Assembly (NCBI RefSeq): GCF_003996855.1
Contig: NZ_NRQY01000001.1
Location: forward strand, 364,252-428,251
Reading direction: 5' to 3'
Source: Morganella morganii
Lineage (GTDB): Bacteria; Pseudomonadota; Gammaproteobacteria; Enterobacterales; Enterobacteriaceae
Length of the DNA stretch: 64,000 nt
Positions within the stretch are counted from its first letter, which is position 1. The number at the start of each line of letters is the position of its first letter. The notes under the pieces are model-generated. The model saw nothing but the letters and a program-made list of their open reading frames with translations. It had not been told where the DNA came from and ran no database searches. Positions 38,501 through 48,535 of this stretch are shown here, in pieces. Made by a program: the position numbers and the translations under genes.

Positions 38501-38978
38501 CGTGCTCCAGCACCTGTTCCACACTGCGGTAACCGCCCTGAACCAGCTCTTCACGCAGCTTGTCCCGTGACAGTTTTTCCCCTTTGTCCATCACCAGCGC
38601 ATGACTGGTGAGAAATTCAGGCGGACACACTTTTTGCATCAATGTATTAACCGGCAGAATCAGTGCGCCTTTTTCCAGGGTCGGCAGACGATATAAAGTG
38701 GATAACCGGTTGGAGATAATCTCCTGATGCGGCGAAAAGCTGTCATACGGCAGAGTTTCCCAGTCGGCGAGGGTTTCTGCCGGCAGTGCGGTAAACTGGC
38801 GGATTTCATCCCGCAGCCGCAGGGCGTTCTGCATATCGCGGGTCACTAGGATGACGGGGCCGTCGTGTTGTTCAATTATCGACGCGGTTTCCACCGCACA
38901 GGCTGCGCCGGTCATTTCACCGAGCTGGCGGGTGTCTGCGGCACGGGCCGGGAGTTCATAACGTATTTTCAGCGACAT
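35538..38978 (-). CDS. mfd: Transcription-repair coupling factor
   Basis: 1146 residues from ATG 38978 (MSLKIRYELPARA), aligning with the E. coli start; ATG 38990 is a near alternative. Mfd removes stalled RNA polymerase and recruits UvrA. Domains run in the usual order: UvrB-like module (ADWETLPYDSFSPHQE), RNA polymerase-interacting domain (VVHLEHGVGRY near 480), then the RecG-like motor with Walker A CGDVGFGKTE, DEEH box, LTATPIPRT and QLRGRVGRSHHQAYA, and the C-terminal autoinhibitory TRCF domain. Long plus-strand frames opposite it are shadows. Confidence 0.97.
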   Translation of the reverse strand: MSLKIRYELPARAADTRQLGEMTGAACAVETASIIEQHDGPVILVTRDMQNALRLRDEIRQFTALPAETLADWETLPYDSFSPHQEIISNRLSTLYRLPTLEKGALILPVNTLMQKVCPPEFLTSHALVMDKGEKLSRDKLREELVQGGYRSVEQVLEHGEFAIRGALLDLFPMGSELPFRIDFFDDEIDSLRTFDVDTQRTLDEVNAINLLPAHEFPTDKDAIELFRSQWREIFEVRRDPEHIYQQVSKGTLPAGIEYWQPLFFTAPLVPLFNYLPDNTLLVTQDLQESADRFRRDVQQRFESRGVDPMRPLLPPSQLWLTPEELNQQMKTLPRVQLNNDKLPRKAANTNLGYTALPDLKVNPQLKSPLDPLRRFLESTDAAVIFSVESEGRRESVQELLARIKIKPAEIRSLPDAAVPGIYVMIGAAEHGFVDNDRQRVLICESDMLGERVVRRRQDTRRTINTDTLIRNLAELRPGQPVVHLEHGVGRYQGLTTLEAGGIKAEYLILTYAGEDKLYVPVSSLHLISRYAGGADESAPLHKLGGEAWSKARQKAAEKVRDVAAQLLDIYAQRAVKPSFAFKHDREQYREFCQSFPFETTPDQEQAINAVLSDMCQPVAMDRLVCGDVGFGKTEVAMRAAFLAVNNHKQVAVLVPTTLLAQQHYDNFRDRFANWPVRIEVLSRFRSAKEQQQVLDDTREGKVDIIIGTHKLLQSDVHWHDLGLLVVDEEHRFGVRHKERIKAMRANVDILTLTATPIPRTLNMAMSGMRDLSIIATPPARRLAVKTFVRQYDELVVREAILREVLRGGQVYYLYNDVENIEKARDRIAELVPEARVATGHGQMRERELERVMTDFHHQRFNVLVCTTIIETGIDIPSANTIIIERADHFGLAQLHQLRGRVGRSHHQAYAYLLTPHPKAMTTDAHKRLEAIASLEDLGAGFALATHDLEIRGAGELLGDDQSGQMASIGFTLYMEMLESAVDSLKSGKEPSLEDLTQNQTEVELRMPALLPEDYLPDVSMRLSFYKRIASARSDTELTELKIKLIDRFGLLPDAGRHLLAAAGLRLQAQQLGIRRIEAQEKGGFIEFSEKNHVDPAYLIGLLQNNPKQYRLDGPSKLKFICDLTDRTKRIEFVADLLTAFAAHPA

Positions 38979-39217
38979 TCGGTTTTCCATCGGGCTGCGT
39001 ATTTCTGTCAGGTAACAAGGTTCTGCCATACCGGAGTGGCTTGTCCGGGCAATAAAAGGCCGCCGCGCCGCCGGTTCAGAGGTGGTCTGATACCGGCAAC
39101 ACGCTGACCGTCAATGAAAAAAAACTGCCGCAAACGGGCGGGAGTGGTTCCATTCATCAACCGGAGCCTTTATTATCCCTGAACACTTCGCTTTGGCAAC
39201 AGGAGCGTTCAGATTTC

Positions 39218-40420
39218 ATGTTTCAGTCTGTCTCATTTTTAATCGGTCTGCGTTACATGCGGGGGCGGGGCACCGATCGCTTTGCCCGTTTCGTATCGCT
39301 GCTTTCCGCCATCGGCATCACGCTGGGGGTGACAGCACTTATCACCGTGACATCCGTGATGAACGGTTTTGAACGCTCATTACAGCAGAGTATTCTCGAT
39401 TTTATGCCGCAGGCAGTGATCACCACCGGAAACGGCGGGCTTGATCCGCAGACGCATCCGGTCTCACAACTGGCCGGGCTGCGTGATGTGGTGAAAATTG
39501 CCCCTATTGTGACCGGCGACGTGGTCTTGCAGAGCACCGGCAATGTGGGGATCGCCTCCGTGACCGGGATTGACCGGCAGGGGGATGAGCCGCTGCTGGA
39601 TTATCTGGTGAATACCCGGCCGTCCGATCTGGCGGCAGGACAGTATCACGTGGTGGTCGGAGAGGGCGTGGCGAAACGCATGGGGCTTAAGCGCGGGGAT
39701 AGTGTCCGTATCCTGGTGCCGAATGTGTCACAGCTGACGCCGATGGGACGCATCCCGAGCCAGCGCCTCTTCACCGTGGCGGGCTTTTTCTCCTCCGGCA
39801 GTGAATCCGATAATACCCAGGTGCTGATGAATCAGGAGGATGCGGCGCGTCTGATGCGCTATCCGGCCGGTAATATCACCGGCTGGCGTCTCTATCTGTC
39901 ACAGCCGTTACAGGTGGATACGCTCAGTCAGCAGACATTGCCGGAAGGACTGGTCTGGACAGACTGGCGCGTACAGAAAGGCGAGTTTTTCCAGGCCGTG
40001 CGCATGGAGAAAAATATGATGGGGCTGCTGCTCAGCCTGATTATCGCCGTGGCCGCGTTTAATATCATTACCTCACTGGCCTTGCTGGTGATGGAAAAAC
40101 AGACCGAAGTTGCCATCCTGAAAACGCTGGGTATGACACGCGGTAAAATTATGCTGATCTTTATGATCCAGGGGGCAGGAGCGGGGATTCTCGGCTCGGT
40201 GATCGGCGTCCTGCTGGGCACGCTGCTCTCGTCACAGCTGAATATTCTGATGCCGCTGCTGGGGCTTATTCCGAAAGGTATTGCCCTGCCGACGGTGCTT
40301 GAGCCGCTGCGCGTGATAACCATCGGTGCGGCAGCCATGTTTATCTCTTTATTATCCACACTCTGGCCTGCGTGGCGGGCGGCAGCGGTACAACCCGCGG
40401 AGGCTTTACGTTATGAGTGA
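39218..40420 (+). CDS. lolC: Lipoprotein-releasing ABC transporter, membrane subunit LolC
   Basis: 400 residues (E. coli 399). LolCDE lifts outer-membrane lipoproteins from the inner membrane onto LolA. The N-terminal [21 protein letters not shown], a first helix near 25-48, a large periplasmic domain, and three more helices at about 270-385 make the standard FtsX-like topology. The motif [19 protein letters not shown] near residue 300 is the coupling region. It is divergent from mfd and starts the operon, overlapping lolD by eight bases. Confidence 0.96.
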   Translation: MFQSVSFLIGLRYMRGRGTDRFARFVSLLSAIGITLGVTALITVTSVMNGFERSLQQSILDFMPQAVITTGNGGLDPQTHPVSQLAGLRDVVKIAPIVTGDVVLQSTGNVGIASVTGIDRQGDEPLLDYLVNTRPSDLAAGQYHVVVGEGVAKRMGLKRGDSVRILVPNVSQLTPMGRIPSQRLFTVAGFFSSGSESDNTQVLMNQEDAARLMRYPAGNITGWRLYLSQPLQVDTLSQQTLPEGLVWTDWRVQKGEFFQAVRMEKNMMGLLLSLIIAVAAFNIITSLALLVMEKQTEVAILKTLGMTRGKIMLIFMIQGAGAGILGSVIGVLLGTLLSSQLNILMPLLGLIPKGIALPTVLEPLRVITIGAAAMFISLLSTLWPAWRAAAVQPAEALRYE

Positions 40421-41108
40421 GTTATTACTGGCATGTCGTCAGTTATGCAAATCCTATCATGAGGGCACAGTGGAAACTGATGTCCTGAAACAGGTGAATT
40501 TTGAACTCCGGCGCGGCGATATGCTGGCGATTGTCGGCAGCTCCGGATCGGGGAAAAGTACACTGCTGCATCTGCTCGGCGGGCTGGATTCCCCGACTTC
40601 CGGTGAGGTGATTTTTAACGGCACGGCACTCTCCGCCATGAGCCAGAATGCCCTGTCTGCGCTGCGTAATGAGGAAATGGGCTTTATCTACCAGTTCCAC
40701 CATCTGTTGCCGGACTTTACGGCGGCGGAAAACGTGGCGATGCCGCTGCTGATCGGCGGTATGGCGCGGGATAAAGCTCTGGCACAGGCGGGAGATATGC
40801 TGGAACGGGTCGGTGTGGCGGCGCGCGCTCATCACCGGCCATCTGAGCTTTCCGGCGGGGAACGTCAGCGGGTGGCGATTGCCCGTGCGCTGGTGAATAA
40901 ACCGTCGCTGGTGCTGGCGGATGAACCAACCGGTAACCTGGATCAGCGAAATGCGCAAAGTATTTTTGACCTGTTATCTGAACTGAATAAAACCCTCGGT
41001 ACTGCCTTCCTGGTGGTCACTCACGACCTCGCGCTGGCGGCGAAAATGGGGCGGCAGATGGAAATGCGTGACGGTATTCTGAATACTCAGCCGGAGACGG
41101 CGCTATGA
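40413..41108 (+). CDS. lolD: Lipoprotein-releasing ABC transporter, ATPase LolD
   Basis: 231 residues from ATG 40413, inside the last codons of lolC. Walker A is GSSGSGKST near residue 42, the Q-loop [12 protein letters not shown] carries the LolD-type variant, the signature is [15 protein letters not shown] near 148 and Walker [13 protein letters not shown] near 168. It powers release of lipoproteins by LolC and LolE. The stop overlaps the lolE start (ATGA). Confidence 0.97.
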   Translation: MSELLLACRQLCKSYHEGTVETDVLKQVNFELRRGDMLAIVGSSGSGKSTLLHLLGGLDSPTSGEVIFNGTALSAMSQNALSALRNEEMGFIYQFHHLLPDFTAAENVAMPLLIGGMARDKALAQAGDMLERVGVAARAHHRPSELSGGERQRVAIARALVNKPSLVLADEPTGNLDQRNAQSIFDLLSELNKTLGTAFLVVTHDLALAAKMGRQMEMRDGILNTQPETAL

Positions 41109-42352
41109 ATGCACTACCGCTGTCATTACTGACTGCGCTGCGTTTCAGCAAAGGGCGGAAACGGGCGGGGATGGTCTCGCTGATTTCCGTGATTTCCACC
41201 CTGGGGATCACGCTCGGGGTGGCGGTACTGATTATCGGGCTGAGCGCCATGAACGGCTTCGAACGTGAGCTGGAAAGCCGGGTGCTGTCTGTGGTGCCGC
41301 AGGGGCAGATATCCACCGTTGAGCAGCCGTTTGATACCTGGGCGCAAAGTCTGCTGCGGATCAAAAACACCCCCGGCGTGGTCGCGGCCAGCCCGTATAT
41401 TGAATTTACCGGACTGGCGGAAAAAGGCAGTAAATTGCAGGCGATGCAGCTGATGGGGGTGGACCCGGTTACCCAGAAGTCGGTCAGCGGGCTGCCGGAG
41501 TTTGTCGCGGATAATGCCTGGGCCGGATTTCAGGCCGGGAAAAGTCAGATAATCCTCGGTGACGGCGCGGCGAAATCCCTCGGTGTTGCGCAGGGGGACT
41601 GGCTCACTATCATGATCCCGAATCATGACAGTACGGAGCGCCTGTTACAGCCGAAACGCATCCGTTTGCAGGTCGCGGGGATTTTTCGCTTAAGCGGCAT
41701 GCTGGATCACCGGCTGGCACTGATCCCGCTGGAAGATGCACAGCAGTATCTGGATTACGGCGAGGGTGTCACCGGTATTGAAATCCGTACGGATAATGTC
41801 TTCAACGCCAATGATATAGTGCTGCGGGCGGCGGAAGCCAGTCGTGAGCATGTCTTCTATAAGAGCTGGATCAACGAATACGGTTATATGTACAGCGATA
41901 TTCAGTTAGTACGCAGTATTATGTATCTTGCCATGATTCTGGTGATTGGTGTGGCGTGCTTTAATATTGTTTCCACCCTGATTATTGCTGTGAAAGACAA
42001 AAGCGGGGATATCGCCATTCTGCGCACGCTGGGGGCGAAAGACAGCCTGATCCGCGCCATTTTTCTCTGGTACGGACTGCTGACCGGCATGGTCGGCTGC
42101 ATCAGCGGAGCGGTACTGGGCACGCTGGCTGCGCTGAATCTGACGCCGCTTATCCGGGGTGTTGAATTCCTTATCGGACACAAACTGCTGTCCGGTGATG
42201 TCTATTTTATTGATTTTTTGCCGTCGGAGCTGCGGCTGACGGATCTGCTGTATGTGGTCTTAACCACCATTGTGCTGAGTCTGCTGGCAAGCTGGTATCC
42301 GGCGAGACGCGCCTGCCGTCTTGAACCGGCGCGTATTCTGAGCGGGCAATAA
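41105..42352 (+). CDS. lolE: Lipoprotein-releasing ABC transporter, membrane subunit LolE
   Basis: 415 residues (E. coli 414). Same topology as LolC: N-terminal [20 protein letters not shown], one helix near 22-45, a periplasmic domain that binds the lipoprotein, and three late helices. The segment [19 protein letters not shown] near 298 is the coupling motif. The gene nagK that follows in E. coli is not here; cobB comes 67 bases later. Confidence 0.96.
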   Translation: MNALPLSLLTALRFSKGRKRAGMVSLISVISTLGITLGVAVLIIGLSAMNGFERELESRVLSVVPQGQISTVEQPFDTWAQSLLRIKNTPGVVAASPYIEFTGLAEKGSKLQAMQLMGVDPVTQKSVSGLPEFVADNAWAGFQAGKSQIILGDGAAKSLGVAQGDWLTIMIPNHDSTERLLQPKRIRLQVAGIFRLSGMLDHRLALIPLEDAQQYLDYGEGVTGIEIRTDNVFNANDIVLRAAEASREHVFYKSWINEYGYMYSDIQLVRSIMYLAMILVIGVACFNIVSTLIIAVKDKSGDIAILRTLGAKDSLIRAIFLWYGLLTGMVGCISGAVLGTLAALNLTPLIRGVEFLIGHKLLSGDVYFIDFLPSELRLTDLLYVVLTTIVLSLLASWYPARRACRLEPARILSGQ

Positions 42353-42419
42353 AGCCCGCAGGAACTGTAATGATTTTTGAATCCGAAGTGCGGATGCATT
42401 ACCCTGAACGGAGACAGTG

Positions 42420-43286
42420 ATGAACAAAGGCCGGATTATGCGCAGAACGCATCGATTAAGAAAGTTACGCAAACAGCGGCGGACTCTGCGCCAGCGTTTT
42501 CACTTACGCTTTTTTTATCGCGACAAATGGATGGCCGGAAAAATGGAACCGTTTAAACCGAAAATTGTTGTGCTGACCGGGGCGGGCATTTCTGCCGAAT
42601 CCGGAATACGGACATTCCGTTCGGAAGACGGTCTGTGGGAAGAACACAATATTGAAGACGTGGCGACGCCGGAGGGTTACGCCCGTAACCCGCGTCTGGT
42701 GCAGCAGTTTTATAATGACCGCCGCCGTCAGTTACAGTCTCCTGAGGTGCAGCCGAACCCGGCACATCTTGCACTGGCGGAGCTGGAACAGGTGCTGGGG
42801 GATAACTTCCTGCTGGTCACCCAGAACATTGATAACCTGCATGAACGCGCAGGTAGTCAGCGGATCATCCATATGCACGGCGAACTGCTGAAAATCCGCT
42901 GTGCGATGTCCGGACAGGTTCAGTCGTGCACCGGTGATCTGTCAGCCGATGAGCGCTGTCACTGTTGTCAGTTCCCGTCACCACTGCGGCCGCATATTGT
43001 CTGGTTCGGTGAAATGCCGTTCGGTATGGATGAAATCTATCAGGCGCTGAATGAGGCCGATATTTTTATCGCCATCGGCACCTCCGGGCATGTCTATCCG
43101 GCGGCGGGGTTTGTCCATGAGGCACGGCTGTGCGGGGCGCATACTGTGGAGCTTAATCTGGAGCCGAGCAAGGTGCAGAGTGAGTTTGAGGAGTGTCACT
43201 ACGGGCCTGCCGGGCAGGTGGTGCCGGAGTATGTCCGTCAGTTGCTGACACAGATTAACAACACTAAATCTGATTTGACGCAATAA
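42420..43286 (+). CDS. cobB: NAD-dependent protein deacylase CobB (sirtuin)
   Basis: 288 residues from ATG 42420 with GGAG six bases upstream. An Arg/Lys-rich N-terminal extension of about 45 residues, also present in the long E. coli form, precedes the sirtuin core. Motifs: [16 protein letters not shown] for NAD binding, [12 protein letters not shown], catalytic His in IIHMHGEL, and a zinc-binding set starting at CAMSGQ with the later CHCCQFP. It removes acetyl and other acyl groups from lysines, for example on acetyl-CoA synthetase. Confidence 0.95.
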   Translation: MNKGRIMRRTHRLRKLRKQRRTLRQRFHLRFFYRDKWMAGKMEPFKPKIVVLTGAGISAESGIRTFRSEDGLWEEHNIEDVATPEGYARNPRLVQQFYNDRRRQLQSPEVQPNPAHLALAELEQVLGDNFLLVTQNIDNLHERAGSQRIIHMHGELLKIRCAMSGQVQSCTGDLSADERCHCCQFPSPLRPHIVWFGEMPFGMDEIYQALNEADIFIAIGTSGHVYPAAGFVHEARLCGAHTVELNLEPSKVQSEFEECHYGPAGQVVPEYVRQLLTQINNTKSDLTQ

Positions 43287-43337
43287 CTCAATTTATGTTT
43301 CCCCGATAATAGGAAATCAATGTTATTGGGGGAACAC

Positions 43338-44573
43338 ATGGATAAGTTATTAGAGCGCTTTTTCGGTTATGTCTCTTTTGACACGCAGTCGAAGCCATCA
43401 GCGAAACTGACGCCGAGCAGCGACGGCCAGTTAAGGCTGGCGCGTGCTCTGGAAAAAGAGCTGAAAACGCTGGGGTTATCAGATATCTCGCTGGATGATA
43501 ACGGCTGTGTGATGGCCACGTTACCGGCGAATGTTAACTGGCCGGTACCGGTCATCGGTTTTATTTCTCACCTTGATACCTCTCCGGATTTCTCCGGGCG
43601 TAATGTGAATCCTCAGGTTCTGGAAAATTACCGTGGCGGTGATATTGCCCTGGGTATCGGTGATGAGGTGCTGTCACCGGTCATGTTCCCGGTGCTGCAC
43701 ACCATGCTGGGCAAAACCCTGATTATGACAGACGGTAAAACCCTGCTGGGTGCGGATGATAAAGCCGGTATCGCGGAAATTATCACTGCCATGGTGCGTC
43801 TGAAAAACAGTGATATTCCGCATGGTGATATCCGTATTGCCTTCACGCCGGATGAAGAAATCGGGCGCGGCGCACAGTACGTCGATCTGAAAAAATTCGG
43901 TGCGCAGTGGGCCTATACCGTTGATGGCGGTGGCGTCGGTGAGCTGGAATATGAGAACTTCAATGCGGCGGCGGTTTCCATCCGTATTGAAGGGAATAAT
44001 GTGCATCCGGGCAGTGCCAAAGGGGTAATGGTGAATGCGCTGTCACTGGCAACCCGTATCCACAGTGAATTACCGCCGGAAGAAACCCCTGAAAACACAG
44101 AAGGGTATGAAGGTTTCTATCATCTGCAAAGTATCAAAGGGACGGTAGAACGTGCGGAAATGCACTATATCATCCGTGATTTTGATCGTAACAACTTTGA
44201 AAAACGCAAAAGCAATATGATTGCCATTGCGGAAAAGGTCGGTAAAGGTCTGCATCCGGACTGTTATATCGAGCTGACGATTGATGACAGCTACTACAAC
44301 ATGCGTGACCACGTGGTGAAGCATCCGCATGTGATTGAACTTGCCAAACAGGCGATGATTGACTGCGATATTGAGCCGGATATCAAACCGATCCGCGGCG
44401 GTACTGACGGGGCACAACTCTCTTATCGCGGTCTGCCGTGCCCGAACCTGTTCACCGGCGGTTATAACTTCCACAGTAAACACGAGTTTATTTCGCTGGA
44501 AGGCATGGAACAGGCTGTTTCTGTGATTATGCGGATTGCAGAATTAACTGCGCTGGATATGAAAAATAAATAA
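43338..44573 (+). CDS. pepT: Peptidase T (tripeptide aminopeptidase)
   Basis: 411 residues from ATG 43338, which matches the E. coli start (MDKLLERF) and has GGGGGAA upstream. A cytoplasmic M20 metallopeptidase cutting N-terminal residues from tripeptides. Zinc ligands sit in [11 protein letters not shown] near 78, LLGADDKAG near 140, [11 protein letters not shown] near 174, and the late GGTDGAQLS and [10 protein letters not shown]. The E. coli potABCD genes that divide cobB from pepT are absent. Confidence 0.96.
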   Translation: MDKLLERFFGYVSFDTQSKPSAKLTPSSDGQLRLARALEKELKTLGLSDISLDDNGCVMATLPANVNWPVPVIGFISHLDTSPDFSGRNVNPQVLENYRGGDIALGIGDEVLSPVMFPVLHTMLGKTLIMTDGKTLLGADDKAGIAEIITAMVRLKNSDIPHGDIRIAFTPDEEIGRGAQYVDLKKFGAQWAYTVDGGGVGELEYENFNAAAVSIRIEGNNVHPGSAKGVMVNALSLATRIHSELPPEETPENTEGYEGFYHLQSIKGTVERAEMHYIIRDFDRNNFEKRKSNMIAIAEKVGKGLHPDCYIELTIDDSYYNMRDHVVKHPHVIELAKQAMIDCDIEPDIKPIRGGTDGAQLSYRGLPCPNLFTGGYNFHSKHEFISLEGMEQAVSVIMRIAELTALDMKNK

Positions 44574-44597
44574 TATCAATATTAATTAAACATTAAT

Positions 44598-44626
44598 AAG
44601 CCACCTAAATAAAAGGTGGCTTTTTT
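44598..44626 (+). terminator. Intrinsic terminator of pepT
   Basis: AAGCCACCT (44598-44606) pairs with AGGTGGCTT (44614-44622) over an A-rich loop, followed by T. Confidence 0.9.
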
Positions 44627-44745
44627 ATTAAATAAATAAACGACTAAAAGAAGTAAAACCCCTCCTGATGAATAATCATTTTTTATTATTCATTATCCGA
44701 TTTTTGTTTTATATTTATTTAACTACTGCTGGCATGGTTTTATGC

Positions 44746-44776
44746 CTGTCAGATTTCAGTACTGATAATCTGACAG
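44746..44776. promoter_or_regulatory. 31-bp nested palindrome upstream of the fimbrial promoter
   Basis: CTGTCAGATT (44746-44755) and AATCTGACAG (44767-44776) are exact complements, and the eleven bases between contain a second perfect palindrome, TCAGTACTGA (44756-44765). The centre is about 60 bases upstream of the predicted transcription start. A dimeric regulator of the fimbrial operon is the simplest reading. A 9-bp inverted repeat (ATGAATAAT and its complement, near 44669-44694) lies further upstream. Confidence 0.6.
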
Positions 44777-44786
44777 ATAATTCACA

Positions 44787-44815
44787 TTATCAAAATTATA
44801 TATAATTGATATACT
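44787..44815 (+). promoter_or_regulatory. Predicted promoter of the fimbrial operon
   Basis: TTATCA (44787-44792) and TATACT (44810-44815) are 17 bases apart, directly after the 31-bp palindrome and 16 bases before the major subunit ATG. Confidence 0.5.
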
Positions 44816-44831
44816 TTAAAGGTAATTATTA

Positions 44832-45398
44832 ATGTTTTATTTAAAACGAAAGTTAATCCTTTCATCTTTGGTATTATTGTCAGTAAGCTCATTTGCGGAT
44901 AATGATGATATGATTAACCATGAAGCTCCTGCTAAGGAACCGAGTGAAATTTCCGCCAGAATTTCATTCAGAGGTATGATTACAGACTCCAGTTGTGCAA
45001 TTGCACAAGATAATAAAGAGGTTGATCTGAAAGAACATTCTATCGCTAAATTAAAAAAAGCGGGAGATAAAACAGAAGAAAAAGAATTTACTATTTCTGT
45101 GGTCGATTGCTCTCTGGCAACCACATCTCTGAAAATAAAAATGGAAGGGACAGCTCACAACGATAATAATACTCTTTTCGCGCTGGATGCCGGTGAAGAA
45201 AGTGCTCAAAACGTGGGTATCTACATCAAAGCCAAAGGCGGGGCACAAATGGTTCCCGGCGGTGGTTTTCAGGATATGCCGGTGACAGAGAATTCACGGG
45301 AGCATTCTGTAACCTATCTGGCCGGTTATCAGGCAACCGGTACGGCAGCGCCGGGCAAGGGTGATGCTGTCGTTAATTACACGGTATCTTACGAGTAA
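44832..45398 (+). CDS. Fimbrial major subunit (chaperone-usher pilin)
   Basis: 188 residues. A signal peptide (basic MFYLKRK, hydrophobic core, probable cut after SSFA near 22) is followed by an acidic segment and a pilin domain. The first cysteine is in TDSSCAIA and the second in VVDCSLATT, the disulphide usual in type 1-like pilins. The C-terminus VVNYTVSYE has the penultimate aromatic beta strand recognised by the chaperone. AAAGG lies nine bases upstream of ATG. It heads an operon with chaperone, usher and adhesin genes. Confidence 0.9.
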   Translation: MFYLKRKLILSSLVLLSVSSFADNDDMINHEAPAKEPSEISARISFRGMITDSSCAIAQDNKEVDLKEHSIAKLKKAGDKTEEKEFTISVVDCSLATTSLKIKMEGTAHNDNNTLFALDAGEESAQNVGIYIKAKGGAQMVPGGGFQDMPVTENSREHSVTYLAGYQATGTAAPGKGDAVVNYTVSYE

Positions 45399-45447
45399 TA
45401 ACTAATACCGGCGGCAATAACCATTGCCGCCACGGATAAACCGTACG

Positions 45448-46116
45448 ATGAAAAACTATGTCACTTTTTTTATTATCATTTACCTGATGATAAGCCAGGC
45501 CCATGCAGCGGTAGTTGTTGGCGGAACTCGGTTTATTTATCCTCAGGATAAAAAAATGATCACCATTCCGGTTGATAATACAGATAAAAAAACAGCTTAT
45601 TTAATTCAGAGCTGGATTGAAAAAGAAGATGGTCTTACAAAGAGCAGGGATTTTTTTCTCACCTCGGTTATCTTTCAGCTGGATGCGGAAAAAAAAGGCA
45701 TTCTGAGAGTGATACGGAAAAAAACAGCGTTTCCGGATGACAGAGAAACGTTGCTCTGGCTGAATATAAGAGGTATCTCGGAAACCGGGGAGAACAGAGG
45801 GAATAAACTTCAGGTTGTGATTAACTCGAAATTTAAATTTTTCTTTCGTCCGAGAGAATTAACTGAGCCTGATTATAATAACCTGAGGTATGAGAAGAAA
45901 GGAAATAAAATAATCATTATTAATGATACGCCTTTTCATATTACCGTCAGAGATATCATTGTTAATGATAAAGAGCATACTGTTTCAGATATGATTATTC
46001 CGTTTGACTCATTAACGGTACCTATAACGACTATTCATAATAATGACACGATCACAGTCAGTTATATTTCTGATTTTGGCGGAATTATTTCCAAACCTGT
46101 GACGTTTAAAAAATAA
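45448..46116 (+). CDS. Periplasmic fimbrial chaperone (PapD-like)
   Basis: 222 residues from ATG 45448, with a signal peptide ending QAHA near 20. The immunoglobulin-like fold is recognisable by GGTRFIYPQDKK with the conserved Arg of the subunit-binding cleft, the G-strand region KGILRVIR, and the Lys in VVINSKFKFFFRP. It would hold pilin subunits by donor-strand complementation and pass them to the usher. It lies 49 bases after the subunit gene and 7 before the usher gene. Base composition is noticeably more AT-rich here than in the usher and adhesin genes. Confidence 0.92.
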   Translation: MKNYVTFFIIIYLMISQAHAAVVVGGTRFIYPQDKKMITIPVDNTDKKTAYLIQSWIEKEDGLTKSRDFFLTSVIFQLDAEKKGILRVIRKKTAFPDDRETLLWLNIRGISETGENRGNKLQVVINSKFKFFFRPRELTEPDYNNLRYEKKGNKIIIINDTPFHITVRDIIVNDKEHTVSDMIIPFDSLTVPITTIHNNDTITVSYISDFGGIISKPVTFKK

Positions 46117-46123
46117 CAACACT

Positions 46124-48525
46124 ATGCAATTGAAAACATCTTATTTTTTTCTTCTGGTGGTACTTCCGGCTTTTTTTCCGCAAAGATATCTGCTGCACCG
46201 TATTTTAATCCGGCGGCTCTGGGTCTGAACGGTGATGACCCGGTGATGGAGCCCGCGCAGTTTCAGTATCTGCGTGAACGGCAGTTTCAGGAAGAAGGGC
46301 GCTATTTTGTGACGGTCAGGGTTAATCAGCGGACAGTAAGCAGCCGGTGGCTGGAATTTTATTACTATCCGCAGCAAAAAACATTGCTGCCGCAGGTAAC
46401 CCGCAGTCAATGGCTGTCCTGGGGATTGCGGCCGGATGCATCGCCTGCGTTTGCAGAAACGGAAAATACAGAACAAATTGAGGATATTGCCGGTCTGGTC
46501 AGCGGTGTCACGCTGAGTTTTGACGCCGCACAGCAGACGCTGGATATTACGATTCCGCAGCGGTTTTTTCTGGCCGATGAACTGCGGGGCGCGGATACCT
46601 CGTTATGGGAACCCGGTATTACTGCATTTATACTCAATTATGATTATCGCTTTTCCCGCAACAGCAGCCGGTTCAGTCACAACACCGGACATACTCTGTC
46701 GCTGCAAAATGGTTTTAATGCCGGATTCTGGCGGCTGCGCCATCACAGCAGGGCAGAGTACCGGGACGGGAAAATACGGTGGCAGTCAGAGCGGCTGTGG
46801 ATGTACCGTGCTATTGCTCCTCTGCGCAGTGAATTACAACTGGGGGAACTGTTCAGTGGCGATGTGCTGTTTGACAGCAGGGTGTTCAGAGGGGTCAGGC
46901 TTGCTTCACAAAGTGATATGTATCCGCTGAATCAGCAGGGCTATGCACCGGTTATCCGTGGTATTGCCGGGCAGAGTGCGGAACTGATCATCCGGCAGCA
47001 GGGAATGGTTATCCGTCGTGAGTCATTGCCCGCCGGTGAATTTGTTATTGATGATCTGAATAATACTTATCAGGGCGCGGCGCTGGATATCACACTTTAG
47101 GAAGCGGACGGAACTGTGCAGCATTTTACACAGTACGGAACCTCTGTACCGGTCATGCAGCGGGAAGGTCAGCTGAAATATACACTGGATGCCGGAAGGC
47201 TTAACCGGCACGGGATCAGCAAAAAACCATTGTTCATGCAAGGTACTGCGGCGTATGGCATTAACTCTTTTCTGACATTATACGGCGGTGGCTATGCGGC
47301 GCAGCATGCCCTGAGCAGCGGAATAGGTGCAGGTATCAATATGGGCGTGGCAGGCGGAGTTTCCGCTGATATTCTGATGCGCCACACAACTGCAAAACAG
47401 TATCCGCGTTACCGGCTGAATTATCAGAATTTTTTTCCGCTGACCGGAACACTGCTGAATGCCGGTGCTGGTTTTGAACAGCAGTCCCGGCAATGGCAGA
47501 CCCAGCTGGTACAGCCGTTACCGGGAGGGAATGGTGCGATATCGTCAGGATTTCATTATAGCCGTACCGGACATGACGGGCGCGGATACAGGACGCTGAT
47601 CAGCCGTGATGCCGGCTATTTTAGTCATAGCGGCCGGCTACATTATGGCGTGAATGCTCAGTACCGTACCGGGGGGCACTACCGGAAAGCAGATAAACGG
47701 GTGTCCGTTTCGTTATCAGTCCCGCTGGAGTTTGCCGGTCAGCAGATCCGCAGTCACTTTCATTATCACCATCAGGCAGGAAAATCATCTTTGCAAACAT
47801 CAGTTAATGGTTTTTCCGGGGATGAGCAGCGTCTCGGGTACTCGGTCACCCACCGTTATCAGCAGCAGGATGCTGTTCACCATAAGAGTGCAGAGCTGCG
47901 CTGGCGACATGATCTGGCGGATATTCGCGGCAGAATTAACCACAGCCGCGATCAGCACATGCTGAGCGGGGATATTCAGGGCGGGCTGATTATTCATGAA
48001 AAAGGCATCACCTTGTCACGCCCGCCGGGGGAAACCAATGGTCTGGCAGAGACCGGGGGCGCTGCGGGGATCGGCGTGACAGCACGGACAGCAGCGCGGA
48101 CTGACCGCGCCGGGTTCAGCGTCATTCCTCATCTGAGTCATTATCATCAGAATGTTGTCCGTATCGACCCGGAAACCCTGCCGGATAATGCTGATGCGGA
48201 TGATTCGGTCGTACAGGTGATCCCGTCAAAAGGCGCGGTGGTGCCTGTCCGTTTTGCGGTGAACACGGGTTTCCGTGCGATTTATACATTGAGAACCGTC
48301 CGGGGTGTGGTGCCGTTCGCGGCACGGATTCAGGTAAAAAAAACGGACGGCAGCACTGTCAGCGGCATTACCGGTGAAGACGGGGAAGTGTATCTCAGCG
48401 GATTACCGGCCCGGGGGCGCTTACAGGCAGTCTGGGGAAAAGAAAAGCATGAGCAGTGCAGTGCGGATTTTACTATCCCGCCGGAACAGCAGGGGCTGAT
48501 AACCCTCACACTGATGTACCGGTAA
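46124..48525 (+). pseudogene. Fimbrial outer-membrane usher, double lesion
   Basis: From ATG 46124 the reading begins a good signal peptide (MQLKTSYFFLLVVLPAFF), but the mature usher start, AKISAAPYFNPAALGLNGDD, is in another frame; one T is missing from a run now seven T long (46171-46177). Further on, an in-frame amber codon at 47098-47100 interrupts what should read DITLxEADGTVQHFTQYGT. Otherwise the frame stays usher-like over about 800 codons, with DVLFDSRVFRGVRLASQSDMYP, the barrel, and C-terminal plug-like domains ending in TLTLMYR. The usher would form the assembly pore, so the operon as read should not build fimbriae. The T-run loss might be reversible or a base-calling error; the amber codon is harder to explain away. 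Confidence 0.88.
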
Positions 48526-48535
48526 AGGAGCAACA

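Noticed and set aside
44660-44830. Phase-variable invertible promoter for the fimbrial operon
   Set aside because: Inverted arms are 9-10 bases and only 8-11 apart, far too short for a recombinase switch, and no recombinase gene is nearby.
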